Below are positions 16,128-26,235 of a stretch of 64,000 nucleotides of DNA, one piece after another. This DNA comes from 1-14-0-10-37-14 sp037130845. GTDB lineage: Bacteria; Patescibacteriota; Patescibacteriia; Patescibacteriales; Patescibacteriaceae. The stretch covers positions 1 to 64,000 of the forward strand of contig JBAXSE010000003.1 of assembly GCA_037130845.1 (NCBI GenBank), given 5' to 3'. The notes beneath the pieces were generated by a model. The model saw nothing but the letters and a program-made list of their open reading frames with translations. It did not search any database and was not told the origin of the DNA. A program made the position numbers and the translations under genes. The number at the start of each line of letters is the position of its first letter. Within the stretch, counting starts at the first letter, position 1.

Positions 16128-17895
16128 GATGAGCGCAGGCCAACGCTTCTGCGCGGGCAGGTTCGAAATTTAGGCTGGCGGCTTTTATAATCTCAGGGCA
16201 GCCGCTGGCTTTTACTTTAATATTTTTAAGTGCGCCTAATAAGTACCAGGCGTCTGCTCTAAGCGGGTCCAGAGTTGTGGCGATCATAGCTTTGTCCTCG
16301 GCGTCTTTGTTGTTTTTGGTTATTTTTAGGGCTACGGCCAAAGAATAATTCGCGCTGGCTAGAAAGCTCGGGTTATTCTTACCGCTGCTTTCCAGCCTGA
16401 CGGCTTGCGAGTAATCGGCGATTGCTTGTTTGAGGCTGTTTAAATAAGTCATGGCAAGCCCGCGGTTATAAAAATAGACCGGACTATCGGGGCGCAAGCG
16501 GACCGCTTGATTGAAGTCGCGAGCCGCCCAATCATAGCGGTGCAGCGCCTGCATTTCGATGACCCCTTTGATATTGTAGGCTTCGACCAGATTAGGCGAG
16601 AGTACGATGGCAATATCCAGATCGTCAATCCCGCCCAAGGGGTCGCCTAGGGCATTTTTGGCCGAGCCGCGGCTCATATAGGCTGTGCCGGCCAGTGGAT
16701 CATTGTTGATGACATTTTGCCAGAGATCAATTTCGCTTTGCCAGACATAGGACAAGTTCCAGCTGGCTAGAGCCAATCCCATCAAGCAAGTTGCCAAGAC
16801 GGCTTGATAGCTCCAATGCTTGCAACCGGCAAAAAAGGCGATTAGCCAGACGATAGCCAGCAAGGCTAAATAATTATAACGATCGGCTCCGGCAATCGTA
16901 ATGTAGGGCGCGAGTTGGATGCTTAAGATAATGTTTAACGCAAACCAAATAGCGCCAAAAACCAGCCAGCGTCTTTGGCGGTTAAGATAAACTAACCAGC
17001 CGCCCAAGAGCGGCAAAAGCGCCGCCAGATAAACCCACCAGTAGAGATGGTCATGGTTATCGGCCGGATGCTGATAGTAGGTATGCAGACCAAAAGGCAA
17101 TAATGCTTTGTAGGCTTGGACGCTTGCGGCGTAGAGGATGAGGACGATGCGGTCGGTCCAGTTGTAGACCGAAAAGGTTAGCGTGCCGATGCTCTTGCGG
17201 GCGGCAATGGCGACCAGGCCGAAGACGATAGCCAGGGCCAGGTAAGGTATTTTTTCGGCAATCATGCGCCAGCTAAACTTACGGCCTTTCCAGTAATCCA
17301 ACAGCCACAAAAGCAGGGGAATGATAGCGGCGACCGATTTGCTCAACAGCGCCAAGACAAAAAATAACAAAGCCAAAAAATAAAAGCGGACGGCTTTGCG
17401 ATCCAGATAATATATATAGGATAGTAGGCAGGCGAGCAAGAAGCCGGAGGCTATTAGCGTGCTGCGCGCCGAGATCCAGGCCACGGCTTCCACTTGAGTC
17501 GGCCAGACGGCAAAGAGGGCGGCTGCCCATAATGCCGGCAATTGGCGGCGGAATAGCTTTTTGGTCAGCCAGAAGACGAGCAAAATATTTAGGCAATGCA
17601 AAAAGATGTTGTCCAGATGATAGAGCCAGGTCTGCAGCCCGACGGCGCGATATTCCAGGGCAAAGCTCAGGCTGGCCAGGGGCTGGTACATCTGGGCATA
17701 GTAACTGGAAAAAATTTGCCGCAGCCCGTCCGGCGATAGGTTTTGGATGTCCGGATTATTGGGTACTTGCACGGTATCATCCCATTCCAAAAAAGCTCCT
17801 TTGAGCGCGGGCGTAAAAACCAAAAAAGCCAGCATGAGGATAGCGGCTAACCACAGCTTGCTAGCTGTAATATTGATTTTGTTCAGTTTCTGCAT
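16117..17895 (-). CDS. TMTC-like GT-C transferase with C-terminal TPRs (array member 6)
   Basis: 592-residue paralogue. The acidic loop reads LEWDDTVQVPNNPDIQN. QMYQPLASLSFALEYRAVG and WPTQVEAVAWISARSTLI follow, with ADRYNYLA later. Three or more TPR units fill the last 190 residues (for example NLVEAYNIKGVIEM and DSPVYFYNRGLAM). It ends with a Cys-x20-Cys pair (SGCPEI...LACAHHEK). It lies 17 nt after member 5 and overlaps member 7. Confidence 0.8.
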   Translation of the reverse strand: MQKLNKINITASKLWLAAILMLAFLVFTPALKGAFLEWDDTVQVPNNPDIQNLSPDGLRQIFSSYYAQMYQPLASLSFALEYRAVGLQTWLYHLDNIFLHCLNILLVFWLTKKLFRRQLPALWAAALFAVWPTQVEAVAWISARSTLIASGFLLACLLSYIYYLDRKAVRFYFLALLFFVLALLSKSVAAIIPLLLWLLDYWKGRKFSWRMIAEKIPYLALAIVFGLVAIAARKSIGTLTFSVYNWTDRIVLILYAASVQAYKALLPFGLHTYYQHPADNHDHLYWWVYLAALLPLLGGWLVYLNRQRRWLVFGAIWFALNIILSIQLAPYITIAGADRYNYLALLAIVWLIAFFAGCKHWSYQAVLATCLMGLALASWNLSYVWQSEIDLWQNVINNDPLAGTAYMSRGSAKNALGDPLGGIDDLDIAIVLSPNLVEAYNIKGVIEMQALHRYDWAARDFNQAVRLRPDSPVYFYNRGLAMTYLNSLKQAIADYSQAVRLESSGKNNPSFLASANYSLAVALKITKNNKDAEDKAMIATTLDPLRADAWYLLGALKNIKVKASGCPEIIKAASLNFEPARAEALACAHHEK

Positions 17896-17912
17896 AGCAA
17901 GCTTAGCTTAAG

Positions 17913-19703
17913 CTATTTAGGGGCTTTTTGGCAATATTGATGGTATATCTTGACTGCCTCTTGATGTCCCAGCTCCATGGCCCTTTTTAAATCGGGGCAG
18001 CCGGCAGGGTTTTTTAGATTAAGTTCCGCCAAGCCTTTGTAATAGAAAGCTTCGTTGTTATCCGGCGCTAAAATTAAATAGTCGGATGTATCTTGAACGC
18101 AAGCTTTGTAGTTTTTGAGTTGATAATGAATGTAGGCGCGATTTAATAGGATGTTGGCCGGCAAATCTTGTTCGTTTGCCAAGCCGATGTATTGCTCTTG
18201 CGCGCGAGTAAAAGCCTTGAGCGCTTCCGGCCAAGCGTTCAGCTGTCGGAAAGCGCGCCCCAGATTGTAGTAATAGCGAGCGCGGTAATGGTTATAAGAA
18301 ATAGCCAGATTAAAATCATCGACGGCGGCTTGGTAATTGTGCAGCTTGTCCAGTCTGATGATCCCGCGAGCGTTGTAGGCGGCAGGATTGATGGGGTCTA
18401 TCTTAAGTGCCATTTCGAAATCAGCTAAAGATCGGCGCCAATCGGTGTCTATGCGATCTAAGCCGCGATTGACCCAGCTGCTGCCGGAACTGGGGAAATT
18501 ATCAATCGAATAATCCCAGAGTGAAACAGAACTGCGCCAGCTGAAAGCGTAAAGGCAAGATGACCAGCCGATAATGATGAGTATGGCAAGCAGGGCGGCG
18601 ATAGCGCCAAGGGCAGTGCGAGAGGCCAGCCGGCGCCAGAGTAAGGCTAAGGGCCAGATTAGAGCCAGGCAGGCCAGATAGTTGTAGCGATCAGCGCCTA
18701 AAAGCAGGGTGAAAGGAATAATTTGCAGGCTGGGCAGCAGCAGCAAGAAAAACCACAAACAATAAAAGAGCCCGGCTTTTCTAATCTTGCCGCTTAGCGC
18801 CAAGAGCGCTCCAATCAGCAATGGCAAGACGGCTCCAGCCCAGATTATAACAGAGAACCCCGCGAGGCCGCTGGGCCGTTCATAAATCAAGGATTGATTA
18901 AACGGCCAAACCAGCCGGTAGAGCTGCCACGCATACGCGCTTGCGATTAAGATTATTCTTTGCCAGAGATAAAAGTTTTCGCTGTGAAAAATGCCGACAG
19001 ATTGTCTGCCTAATATCGCGGCAATAGTGGCAACGCCTGCCAATAGCACGTAGGGCACAATGGCCGGCCAACGCTTTTTCCAATCGGCGCCCAAGCGCCA
19101 GTCCAAGAGCAAAAGCAGCGCCGGCAAGATGACGACGGAAGATTTTGCCAAGCAGCCTAAGCCAAACAAGGTGACGGAGATAATCAGATAGGCTAGTCGA
19201 TTTTTTTGGCGGTAATAAAGATAGGTAATAATAGAAGCAAGCGCTAGGCAGGCGGATAATAAAGTACTCCTGGCCGAGAGCCAGGCAACCGCTTCTACTT
19301 GCGTCGGCCATAAGGCGAATAATAGGCCGGCCGCTAGAGCTGTGCGCCTGTCCTTGAATATCAATAGGCTGAGCTTGATGACCAGAAGAGCGGCCAAGAG
19401 ATGCAGGAGTAAATTGTCTATGTGGAACCATCTAGGGTTGAGGCCGAACAAGCGATATTCGATGGCGTAGCCGAGCGTAGTTAAGGGCTGATACATGCCG
19501 ACATAAAAAGAATGGAAGATCTTATCGATTGATTGCGGGTTTAGAGCGCGGATATCCTGATTTTGGAAAAGCTGTTCGGGATCGTCGTAGTGCAAAAAGT
19601 CGGCGTTGGCCAGCGGCCAGAAAACCGCCGCGATAGTGATGGCGGCGAGTGCGATGATGGCCCAGCGATTGGCGCAGATCTTGTCTAAAAATTTATTTGG
19701 CAT
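17913..19703 (-). CDS. TMTC-like GT-C transferase with C-terminal TPRs (array member 5)
   Basis: 596-residue paralogue. LHYDDPEQLFQNQDIR is the acidic loop, followed by GMYQPLTTLGYAIEYRLFG and WPTQVEAVAWLSARSTLLS; ADRYNYLACLAL lies in a later loop. Sequence and motif spacing are closest to members 4 and 6. The TPR tail ends in a Cys-x21-Cys pair (AGCPDL...QYCQKAPK). Overlaps member 4 by 11 nt. Confidence 0.8.
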   Translation of the reverse strand: MPNKFLDKICANRWAIIALAAITIAAVFWPLANADFLHYDDPEQLFQNQDIRALNPQSIDKIFHSFYVGMYQPLTTLGYAIEYRLFGLNPRWFHIDNLLLHLLAALLVIKLSLLIFKDRRTALAAGLLFALWPTQVEAVAWLSARSTLLSACLALASIITYLYYRQKNRLAYLIISVTLFGLGCLAKSSVVILPALLLLLDWRLGADWKKRWPAIVPYVLLAGVATIAAILGRQSVGIFHSENFYLWQRIILIASAYAWQLYRLVWPFNQSLIYERPSGLAGFSVIIWAGAVLPLLIGALLALSGKIRKAGLFYCLWFFLLLLPSLQIIPFTLLLGADRYNYLACLALIWPLALLWRRLASRTALGAIAALLAILIIIGWSSCLYAFSWRSSVSLWDYSIDNFPSSGSSWVNRGLDRIDTDWRRSLADFEMALKIDPINPAAYNARGIIRLDKLHNYQAAVDDFNLAISYNHYRARYYYNLGRAFRQLNAWPEALKAFTRAQEQYIGLANEQDLPANILLNRAYIHYQLKNYKACVQDTSDYLILAPDNNEAFYYKGLAELNLKNPAGCPDLKRAMELGHQEAVKIYHQYCQKAPK

Positions 19704-21258
19704 AATTATTTTTATTTTTTAACAGCTGGCGTTGCGCTTGGATAAAGGGCAGATACATCTTTTGTTTCGGTTTGGCAATCTTTACTTCCGCCAAATCCAA
19801 GTTTTGCAGCGCCGCCGTAGTCTGTCCCAAGGCGCTTTGCGCCAATGCCAGATTGTAATAGTAGGCAGGCAGCGCCGGCTGCAGCTTGATGGCTGTCTGG
19901 AAATCGGCAGCCGCTTGGGCGTAGAGCTGATTATGCTGCAGGGCGATCAGGCCGCGCAAATAATAAAAATTAGCATAGTCGGGGTGTTTGACCAATTGTT
20001 CATCGGCGATAGCCAGAGATTCGCCGTAATTCCCGCTAGCTCTGTTGACTTCGGCCAGATTATACCAGATAATCGGCGCTGATTTGGAAATACGGGCTGC
20101 ATTTTGCCAGAGTGTCAGATCGCTTTGCCAGGTTTGAGCTTGGCCCCAGTCGGTAATAGCCATAACGGCCAAGAGGGCGGTAGCGCCTATAACAGCCAAC
20201 CGCCGTTTTGACGGCGCTAACAAACGCAGCCTGATCAGCAGCGGCCAGATCAAGCCCAAGAGCGCCAGATAATTATAGCGGTCGGCGCCGATTTGAATGG
20301 TGTGCGGCATGATCTGGATCGAGAGGATCAGCTGCAGCAGAAACCAGCATAGGCCGAATAATAATATTTTTTGTTTGCGAACGAACCAGCAGACGGCAAG
20401 ATAAGCCGCCGGTATGGCCAGCCAAAACCATGAGAAAGTCGCCAACAGCGGTTGGGGATAAAAAGCGGATAAATTGAAGGGCGCGAACAGTAGCTTGATT
20501 TGCCAGGTAAAACTGGCGCCCATCAGCATTAGGCTTTGGCTCCAATTATATTTTTCATCGACAAAGAAACCGTAATTCTGGCGAGCTCGAATGGCGACCA
20601 GTCCGAAAAGCAGCGATAGCAGCCAGAGCGGCCAAGTGACGCGCAGGCATTTTTTCCAATTGCTTTCTCTCAGCCGGCTAATCAGCAATAAGAGCAGGGG
20701 AAGAATGACGGCCGAAACTTTGCATAAGATGGCCAGCAAGGCAAGCAGATAAACTAGCGCCAGGAGCCATCGCCGCGGTTGCCGCAAATAATACAGATAA
20801 GCGACTAATACAGCCAAGATGCCCAGCGACGACAACAAGGTGCTGCGCGCCGAGACCCAAGCTACGGCTTCGACCTGCGTAGGCCAAAGCGCAAAAAAAG
20901 AGCCGGCTAAGATAGCAATTAGCCAGTTGTCGAACAGCAGATAGCTCAGCCAAATTACCAGTCCGACAGCCAAGAGATGCAAGGCCAAGCTGTCCAGGTG
21001 GAAAGCGCGCGCGTCCGGTCCGAAGAGGCGATATTCGGCGGCATAGCCCAGCGTGGTTAGCGGCTGATACATGCCGACGTAGTAGCTGCCGAAAATGCGG
21101 GCAGCTCCGGCTAGCGACCACTGGCGGATGTCTTGGTTATTGACAACTTGTTCGCCGTCGTCGGAGGACAAAAAATTATTTTTTTCGATCGGGCTATAGG
21201 CGGCAACCGTTATCAGCAGCAAAGCGCCGATTAAAATGGCGATGGTTTTTCTGTTCAT
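19693..21258 (-). CDS. TMTC-like GT-C transferase with short TPR tail (array member 4)
   Basis: 521-residue paralogue. The first loop reads LSSDDGEQVVNNQDIRQ, then GMYQPLTTLGYAAEYRLFG and WPTQVEAVAWVSARSTLLS; ADRYNYLALLGL follows later. The TPR tail is shorter than in its sisters (about 130 residues) and, unlike most of them, lacks the terminal cysteine pair, ending instead in a Lys/Asn-rich stretch. Start and stop codons overlap (4 nt) with member 3. Confidence 0.8.
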   Translation of the reverse strand: MNRKTIAILIGALLLITVAAYSPIEKNNFLSSDDGEQVVNNQDIRQWSLAGAARIFGSYYVGMYQPLTTLGYAAEYRLFGPDARAFHLDSLALHLLAVGLVIWLSYLLFDNWLIAILAGSFFALWPTQVEAVAWVSARSTLLSSLGILAVLVAYLYYLRQPRRWLLALVYLLALLAILCKVSAVILPLLLLLISRLRESNWKKCLRVTWPLWLLSLLFGLVAIRARQNYGFFVDEKYNWSQSLMLMGASFTWQIKLLFAPFNLSAFYPQPLLATFSWFWLAIPAAYLAVCWFVRKQKILLFGLCWFLLQLILSIQIMPHTIQIGADRYNYLALLGLIWPLLIRLRLLAPSKRRLAVIGATALLAVMAITDWGQAQTWQSDLTLWQNAARISKSAPIIWYNLAEVNRASGNYGESLAIADEQLVKHPDYANFYYLRGLIALQHNQLYAQAAADFQTAIKLQPALPAYYYNLALAQSALGQTTAALQNLDLAEVKIAKPKQKMYLPFIQAQRQLLKNKNNYAK

Positions 21259-22952
21259 AGAGGACAGCTAGTCTTGATAAAAACCGGTTGGCCGGCTAGC
21301 GGTACGGCGTCTTTTAACAGCAGGCGCGCTTGCGCTAAATCCCGGGCCGCTTGTTCCGGCTGAGCCGTCTTGGTCCAGGCGGCGCGCTGGCACAGATATT
21401 CGGCCGGCAGCGGCTTAGCCAGTTTGATGGCCAAGTTTAATTCGATTAAGGCCTCGCGCTGGCGGCTTAATTTAGCCAGCACCAAGGCCTTGTTAAAGTG
21501 GTAAATATGGGAGTCGGGTGCCAGGGCCAGGGCAGAGTCAAAGTCGGCTAGGGCGGCCTTGGGTTGGCCTAGATAGGCCATGTAGATAAGCCCGCGATTG
21601 TTGTAGGATGCCCCTAATTCGGGGTTTAGGCGCAAGGCCGTGTCTATGGCCGCTTTGGCATCATCGACGCGTCCCAGACGCAACAGGGCGTTAGCCAGAT
21701 TATCATAGACAAAAGACATTTCCGGATGCCGCGGATAGCGCGCGATGGCGGCGCTATGCAAGCTGAGATCGTCTTGCCAGATTTGGCTTTGTTGCAGACT
21801 GAGGAAACCGTAGACAATGAGCAATGAGGAAAAAATATAGATACCGGCGTTATTGAGCGGACGGTCCAGCCCGGCCAAGCGAGGGAATTTGCTGAGCAAT
21901 AGGACGATGCCGGCGGCTGATGCGATAATCGGCAGATAGAGATAACGGTCTGCCAGATATAGGCGGCCCACCGGAGTGAAGCGGATAACCAGCGCCAGAT
22001 TAATCATAATCCAGCCGGCCAGCAAGAGCAACCAACGTTGCCGACGAAGCCGCCAGAGCAGATAGGCGATAAGCGCGATAAAGACGGGGGCTGCTAAAAC
22101 CGGCCAAGCCAGATAGCCGTTAGCCTTGGCAGGGTAAGGATAAAAAGGGCTTAAGCGCGATGGCCAAAGCATGGTCAGCAGATAAGATTTAATGGTATCG
22201 CAGATTAGTATAATCTTCTCCCACCAAGAATATTGATAAAAGCTTTCGATGAAGTGTCCGGCTGCCATCCGGGCGATAATAGTGGCGACGCCCATCAAGA
22301 AGGCGCTAAACCACAAGACGATTTTAGTCCCGCCCAAACTTTTCCAGCTTAGCTTTCCCAGATACCACCAATCGGCCAACATCCAGAGTAATGGCAATAT
22401 AATAGCTGACGGCTTGGTAAAGATGGCGGCCGTGCCAAAGATGAGCGCAACTGCCAGGTTGATGGTTTTGGTTTTTGTCAGATAGCGGCGATAGGCCAGG
22501 AGGGAGCCGAGCATCAAGGCGCTGGATAGCAGGTTGCTGGAGGCGGAGATCCAGGCTACGCTCTCGACTTGTGCCGGATGCAGGGCAAAGAGGGCGGTTG
22601 CCGCCAAGGCTAGGGTCGGGCTGAGCAGAGGCAGCAACAAGAAGAAAACCAAGATGATGTTTAATAGATGCAATGCCAGGCTGGCCGAGTGGAAGACGAG
22701 GGCATTTGCTCCGCCCAATTGGTAGATCAGCGCGTAGTAGAGGCTGGATAATGGCTGATACATGCCGACAATTTGGGTGCCGAAAATGCGGTTGAGCTGC
22801 GGCAAGCCTAGGCTGTGGGCTGCCGGGTTGTTGATAATCTGCGGATAATCATCCCAGTAGATAAAGTTGTTGCGCAGACTGGGATAATAAACCAAAAAAA
22901 CAGCCAGCAATAGCAGGGCTAGGCCGGCGATGATGCGGACTGGCTGTTTCAT
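21255..22952 (-). CDS. TMTC-like GT-C transferase with C-terminal TPRs (array member 3)
   Basis: 565 residues from the ATG at 22,952 (MKQPVRIIAG). The frame is open 37 codons further upstream, but that would overlap member 2 by about 100 nt and adds a polar stretch before the first membrane segment, so the internal start is preferred. IYWDDYPQIINNPAAH is the acidic loop; GMYQPLSSLYYALIYQLGG and LHPAQVESVAWISASSNLLSS follow. The TPR tail ends in a cysteine (KTSCPL), with a second Cys about 50 residues earlier. Confidence 0.8.
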   Translation of the reverse strand: MKQPVRIIAGLALLLLAVFLVYYPSLRNNFIYWDDYPQIINNPAAHSLGLPQLNRIFGTQIVGMYQPLSSLYYALIYQLGGANALVFHSASLALHLLNIILVFFLLLPLLSPTLALAATALFALHPAQVESVAWISASSNLLSSALMLGSLLAYRRYLTKTKTINLAVALIFGTAAIFTKPSAIILPLLWMLADWWYLGKLSWKSLGGTKIVLWFSAFLMGVATIIARMAAGHFIESFYQYSWWEKIILICDTIKSYLLTMLWPSRLSPFYPYPAKANGYLAWPVLAAPVFIALIAYLLWRLRRQRWLLLLAGWIMINLALVIRFTPVGRLYLADRYLYLPIIASAAGIVLLLSKFPRLAGLDRPLNNAGIYIFSSLLIVYGFLSLQQSQIWQDDLSLHSAAIARYPRHPEMSFVYDNLANALLRLGRVDDAKAAIDTALRLNPELGASYNNRGLIYMAYLGQPKAALADFDSALALAPDSHIYHFNKALVLAKLSRQREALIELNLAIKLAKPLPAEYLCQRAAWTKTAQPEQAARDLAQARLLLKDAVPLAGQPVFIKTSCPL

Positions 22953-22960
22953 AAAAAAGA

Positions 22961-24709
22961 TTAATGGCAATATTGCGCTAGTTTGGCGGTTGCGGCTTGG
23001 AGATTTAATTGGGAAGCTTCTGTCCAGTCGGCGCAGGCCGCCGCCTTTAAATGTTGTTCCCAATAGGCTTGGCCGCGTTGCAGATAAGTTAGCGCGTTGG
23101 GATGGACGCGCAGTACTTGGCTAAAGTCATCAACCGCGCCTTGGAAGTCGCCCATGGACAAGCGGACATTGCCGCGGTTGTGGCGGTATTCGGGCGGGAC
23201 GCTGGGCAGATTGTTAATCGCTTGGTCGAAGTCGGCCAGCGCCAGCGCCCATTGTCGGTTTGCGGCCAGCGCCGAACCGCGGTTATAAAGATAATCGGTG
23301 CGTCCCGGTTGCAGGCGGATGGCCGAGTCGAAATAGACGATCGAGTGTCCCGGGTCATGCTGGTAGTCGGCTGTGATGATGCCGATGTTGTTGTATGATT
23401 CTGACAATTGCGGATTGAGAGCGATGGCTCGCGAAAAATCAGCCATCGCTTCTTTGACTAACCCTTGCTTGAGTAAGACGCTGCCGCGGTTGTCGTAGAT
23501 GTAGCCGGCTTCGGGGTTATTGACGTTTTCCACCAGCGAGGCGGTCGCCAGCGAATAATCATCCTGCCAGTTGCGGCTATAAAAAAGGCTGATAGCCCCC
23601 AGGAGCAATAGATAGCCGATCAGGGCGGTGATGGCCGCGCGCCGCCATTTGATCTGCTTGTAAAAATGGACGAATAAGAGCGACAGCAAGAAGTAGACTG
23701 CCAAGCCGGCCAGATAAGTATAGCGGTTGGCAATCACTTGTTTGCCGATCGGCTTTAAACGCACGACCAGGACCAGGTTGAGCAGGAACCAGGCGATCAA
23801 CGGCCAATAGGTCTTGTAATATTTTTTGACTATAATAATTATTACTCCGGTCAGGCTGGCAAGCGCCCCGGCATAATAGAACCAAGGCAGCTGCCCATTC
23901 AGTTTGGCGGGGTATAGATAAGAAGGCGCCAGGCCGAGGGGCAAGATGGCATTATAAAAATAGTAAAAATAAGAAAAAAGATAAACGGCCAGCTGTTCAA
24001 TGAGAGAGTAGGCGGCGATAGTGCCGACGAAATGGCCGTCGTGCTGCCGGGCGTAAATAGTGGCCAGGCCCATGGCGATAGCCATCAGCCAGAGCGACAG
24101 CTTGGACCAAATATCGCGCGCGGTGATCTTTTTATTTTTTAAATAATCAAACAGCAGCATCAATAGAGGCAGGATGATAGCCGAAGGCTTGCAGAGCATG
24201 GCGACAATAGCCAAGAAAAAGGAAAGAAAAATTTGGCGGCGATTTTTTGCTTGCCAATACATCAGAAGCGAGCCCAGCAGAAAGGCGGAGCTAAGCAGAT
24301 TGGAGGCGGCAGAGACCCAGACGATTGATTCGGTGTTGGCCGGCTGCAAAGCAAAAAGAGCGGCAGTCACAAAGGCGGTCAGACGGCGGCCGCTGACACG
24401 GAAGACCAGCCAAAAAACCAGTGCGATATTCAGCAAATGCAAGAGCAGGTTAGCTGCGTGGTAGGCCAGGGGGTTTAGGCCGTAAGCGTTGTATAGCACC
24501 CAATAATAGAGCGAGGTCAAAGGCTGATACATGCCGATGTATTCTTTGGTCAGCATGCCTTGCAGATTGCCGGTTAGCAGATCGGCATTGTTTAGCAGAT
24601 GGAAATATTCGTCGCCATGCAAAAAGTCGAATCTGAGGCTGGGCAGATAGACCAGCGCCGTGGCTAGCAGCACTAGCCAGAGCGCATATTTGGACAAGAA
24701 AGATTTCAT
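22961..24709 (-). CDS. TMTC-like GT-C transferase with C-terminal TPRs (array member 2)
   Basis: 582-residue paralogue. The first-loop acidic pair is DE rather than DD (LHGDEYFHLLNN), still two acids. GMYQPLTSLYYWVLYNAYG and LQPANTESIVWVSAASNLLSS follow. The last 200 residues are TPRs (GYIYDNRGSVLL, SESYNNIGIITA, TDYLYNRGSAL, PEYRHNRGNVRL) ending in a Cys-x21-Cys pair (AACADW...QYCH). It lies 5 nt after member 1 and 8 nt before member 3. Confidence 0.8.
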   Translation of the reverse strand: MKSFLSKYALWLVLLATALVYLPSLRFDFLHGDEYFHLLNNADLLTGNLQGMLTKEYIGMYQPLTSLYYWVLYNAYGLNPLAYHAANLLLHLLNIALVFWLVFRVSGRRLTAFVTAALFALQPANTESIVWVSAASNLLSSAFLLGSLLMYWQAKNRRQIFLSFFLAIVAMLCKPSAIILPLLMLLFDYLKNKKITARDIWSKLSLWLMAIAMGLATIYARQHDGHFVGTIAAYSLIEQLAVYLFSYFYYFYNAILPLGLAPSYLYPAKLNGQLPWFYYAGALASLTGVIIIIVKKYYKTYWPLIAWFLLNLVLVVRLKPIGKQVIANRYTYLAGLAVYFLLSLLFVHFYKQIKWRRAAITALIGYLLLLGAISLFYSRNWQDDYSLATASLVENVNNPEAGYIYDNRGSVLLKQGLVKEAMADFSRAIALNPQLSESYNNIGIITADYQHDPGHSIVYFDSAIRLQPGRTDYLYNRGSALAANRQWALALADFDQAINNLPSVPPEYRHNRGNVRLSMGDFQGAVDDFSQVLRVHPNALTYLQRGQAYWEQHLKAAACADWTEASQLNLQAATAKLAQYCH

Positions 24710-24714
24710 ATAAT

Positions 24715-26223
24715 TTAATATTTAAGCAGCGGACAATATTTTTTGATAGCCGGATCCGGTTTGAGCCCTTGCGCGAGGGCGATGCCGATTTCTCGGCAGG
24801 CGGCCGGCGTTTGCTTAAGCCCTAAATAAGCCATGGCAATATTGTGGTGGGTGCTGGCCTGTTCGCGCGCGGCCAGTGAATTGCGCAGATAGACCAGCGC
24901 CTCGTTAAAGCGTCGATTATCCAAGAAAAGCCGGCTGATCATATCTGACATCTGTTGGTCGCGGGAGCACAGGTCGCCTGCGCGGCGGAAATCGGGCAAG
25001 GCAGCCGGAAAGCCGGATGCTACCATAATTGTATAGCCTCTAGTGTACCAAGTCCAGCAATGCCGGGGTTGGCTGGCAACGGCATAATCCCAGAGCGAGC
25101 GGTCGTCTGTCCAGGCCGCGGCATAGTTGATAGTTCCCCAAGCGGCAGCGGCCAGGACCAGTCCAAGGCAGAGGTACTTGGCCGGTTGCTTGAGGCGGCT
25201 AAGGAGCCAGACGAAAAATATCAAGATAGGCAAGCCGGCCAGATAAGCATAGCGATCTCCGGTAATCGTTATCAGGCGCGGAGTAATGGCGGCGCTGGGA
25301 GCGAGGCAAACCAAAAGCCAGGCAAGCCAGAATGACCATGGCTTTTTTTGTATATACCCCCAGAGGGTATATGCGGCCAAGCTGATAAGGGAGATTAAAG
25401 CGATGATCGCCAGAGTGTGGCCGGGGAAAGGATAGAGGGGAGAGAGCCGAAACGGCCAAGCGACACGCAGCGCGGACGACAGCAAGCTGTAAGCATAAAA
25501 AGGCAAATACCATGAGCTGTATTCGGCGGACAAGGGCTGGCCGGCAAGATGACGTCCGACAGCCGCCCAGGCCAGAAGTGCGATCGATAACAGGGCAAAG
25601 GGGGAGGCTTTAGCCCAATCGCGCCAAGTTTGGCGGCGTTGTCCGAGCAGTAGCAAAGGCAATAATAGCCACATGCCGGCTACGGAAACTTTGGCCAAGA
25701 GGCCGGCCAGATAGCAAAGCAATGATAGCCAATAATATTTTTTTTCGCTTGTCGACAGGTATCGCAGATATAGAAGTAGCGTAAGCAGGATGCCGGTGGC
25801 GGAGAGCAGAGTGCTGCGGGCAGAGAGCCAGGCTGCCGCTTCGACTTGGGTCGGCCAGAGCGCAAAAAATAAGCAGCTCGCGACTGCCAATTCTTTTTTG
25901 AAATTTAATTTTCGCAATAATTTAAAAACCAAATAACAATTCAGCAGGTGCAGACCGAGCGAAACCAAGTGAAAAGCCAGGGCGTTGTAACCCCAGAGCT
26001 TGATGTCCAACCAATAGGACAGCGTGGTTAGCGGCTGGTACATGTCGAGATAAAAAGTGGAAAATATTTTGCCGATGGCAGATAGCCCCAGGCGCAAATC
26101 AAGGTTGTTGATAATCTGTGCGCTATCATCCCAGACCAGAAAGCTGGCGCCGGCAAGCATCGGCAGATAGGCCATGGTTAATAACAAGGCTAAAATTCCG
26201 GGTAATAGTAATTTTTTTAGCAT
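24715..26223 (-). CDS. TMTC-like GT-C transferase with C-terminal TPRs (array member 1)
   Basis: 502 residues; the first gene of the array in transcription order. VWDDSAQIINNLDLR is the acidic loop, then DMYQPLTTLSYWLDIKLWG and WPTQVEAAAWLSARSTLLS; GDRYAYLA lies later. The TPR region is short and poorly conserved, and ends in a Cys-x20-Cys pair (AACREI...KYCPLLKY). No strong promoter is obvious in the 245-bp gap upstream, which is filled by palindromic repeats. Confidence 0.8.
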   Translation of the reverse strand: MLKKLLLPGILALLLTMAYLPMLAGASFLVWDDSAQIINNLDLRLGLSAIGKIFSTFYLDMYQPLTTLSYWLDIKLWGYNALAFHLVSLGLHLLNCYLVFKLLRKLNFKKELAVASCLFFALWPTQVEAAAWLSARSTLLSATGILLTLLLYLRYLSTSEKKYYWLSLLCYLAGLLAKVSVAGMWLLLPLLLLGQRRQTWRDWAKASPFALLSIALLAWAAVGRHLAGQPLSAEYSSWYLPFYAYSLLSSALRVAWPFRLSPLYPFPGHTLAIIALISLISLAAYTLWGYIQKKPWSFWLAWLLVCLAPSAAITPRLITITGDRYAYLAGLPILIFFVWLLSRLKQPAKYLCLGLVLAAAAWGTINYAAAWTDDRSLWDYAVASQPRHCWTWYTRGYTIMVASGFPAALPDFRRAGDLCSRDQQMSDMISRLFLDNRRFNEALVYLRNSLAAREQASTHHNIAMAYLGLKQTPAACREIGIALAQGLKPDPAIKKYCPLLKY

Positions 26224-26235
26224 GTTATTATATTT

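Noticed and set aside
14484..26223. Long minus/plus antisense frames inside the transferase array
   Set aside because: They are shadows of G/C-rich coding sequence; membrane-transferase motifs in the chosen frame are unambiguous.
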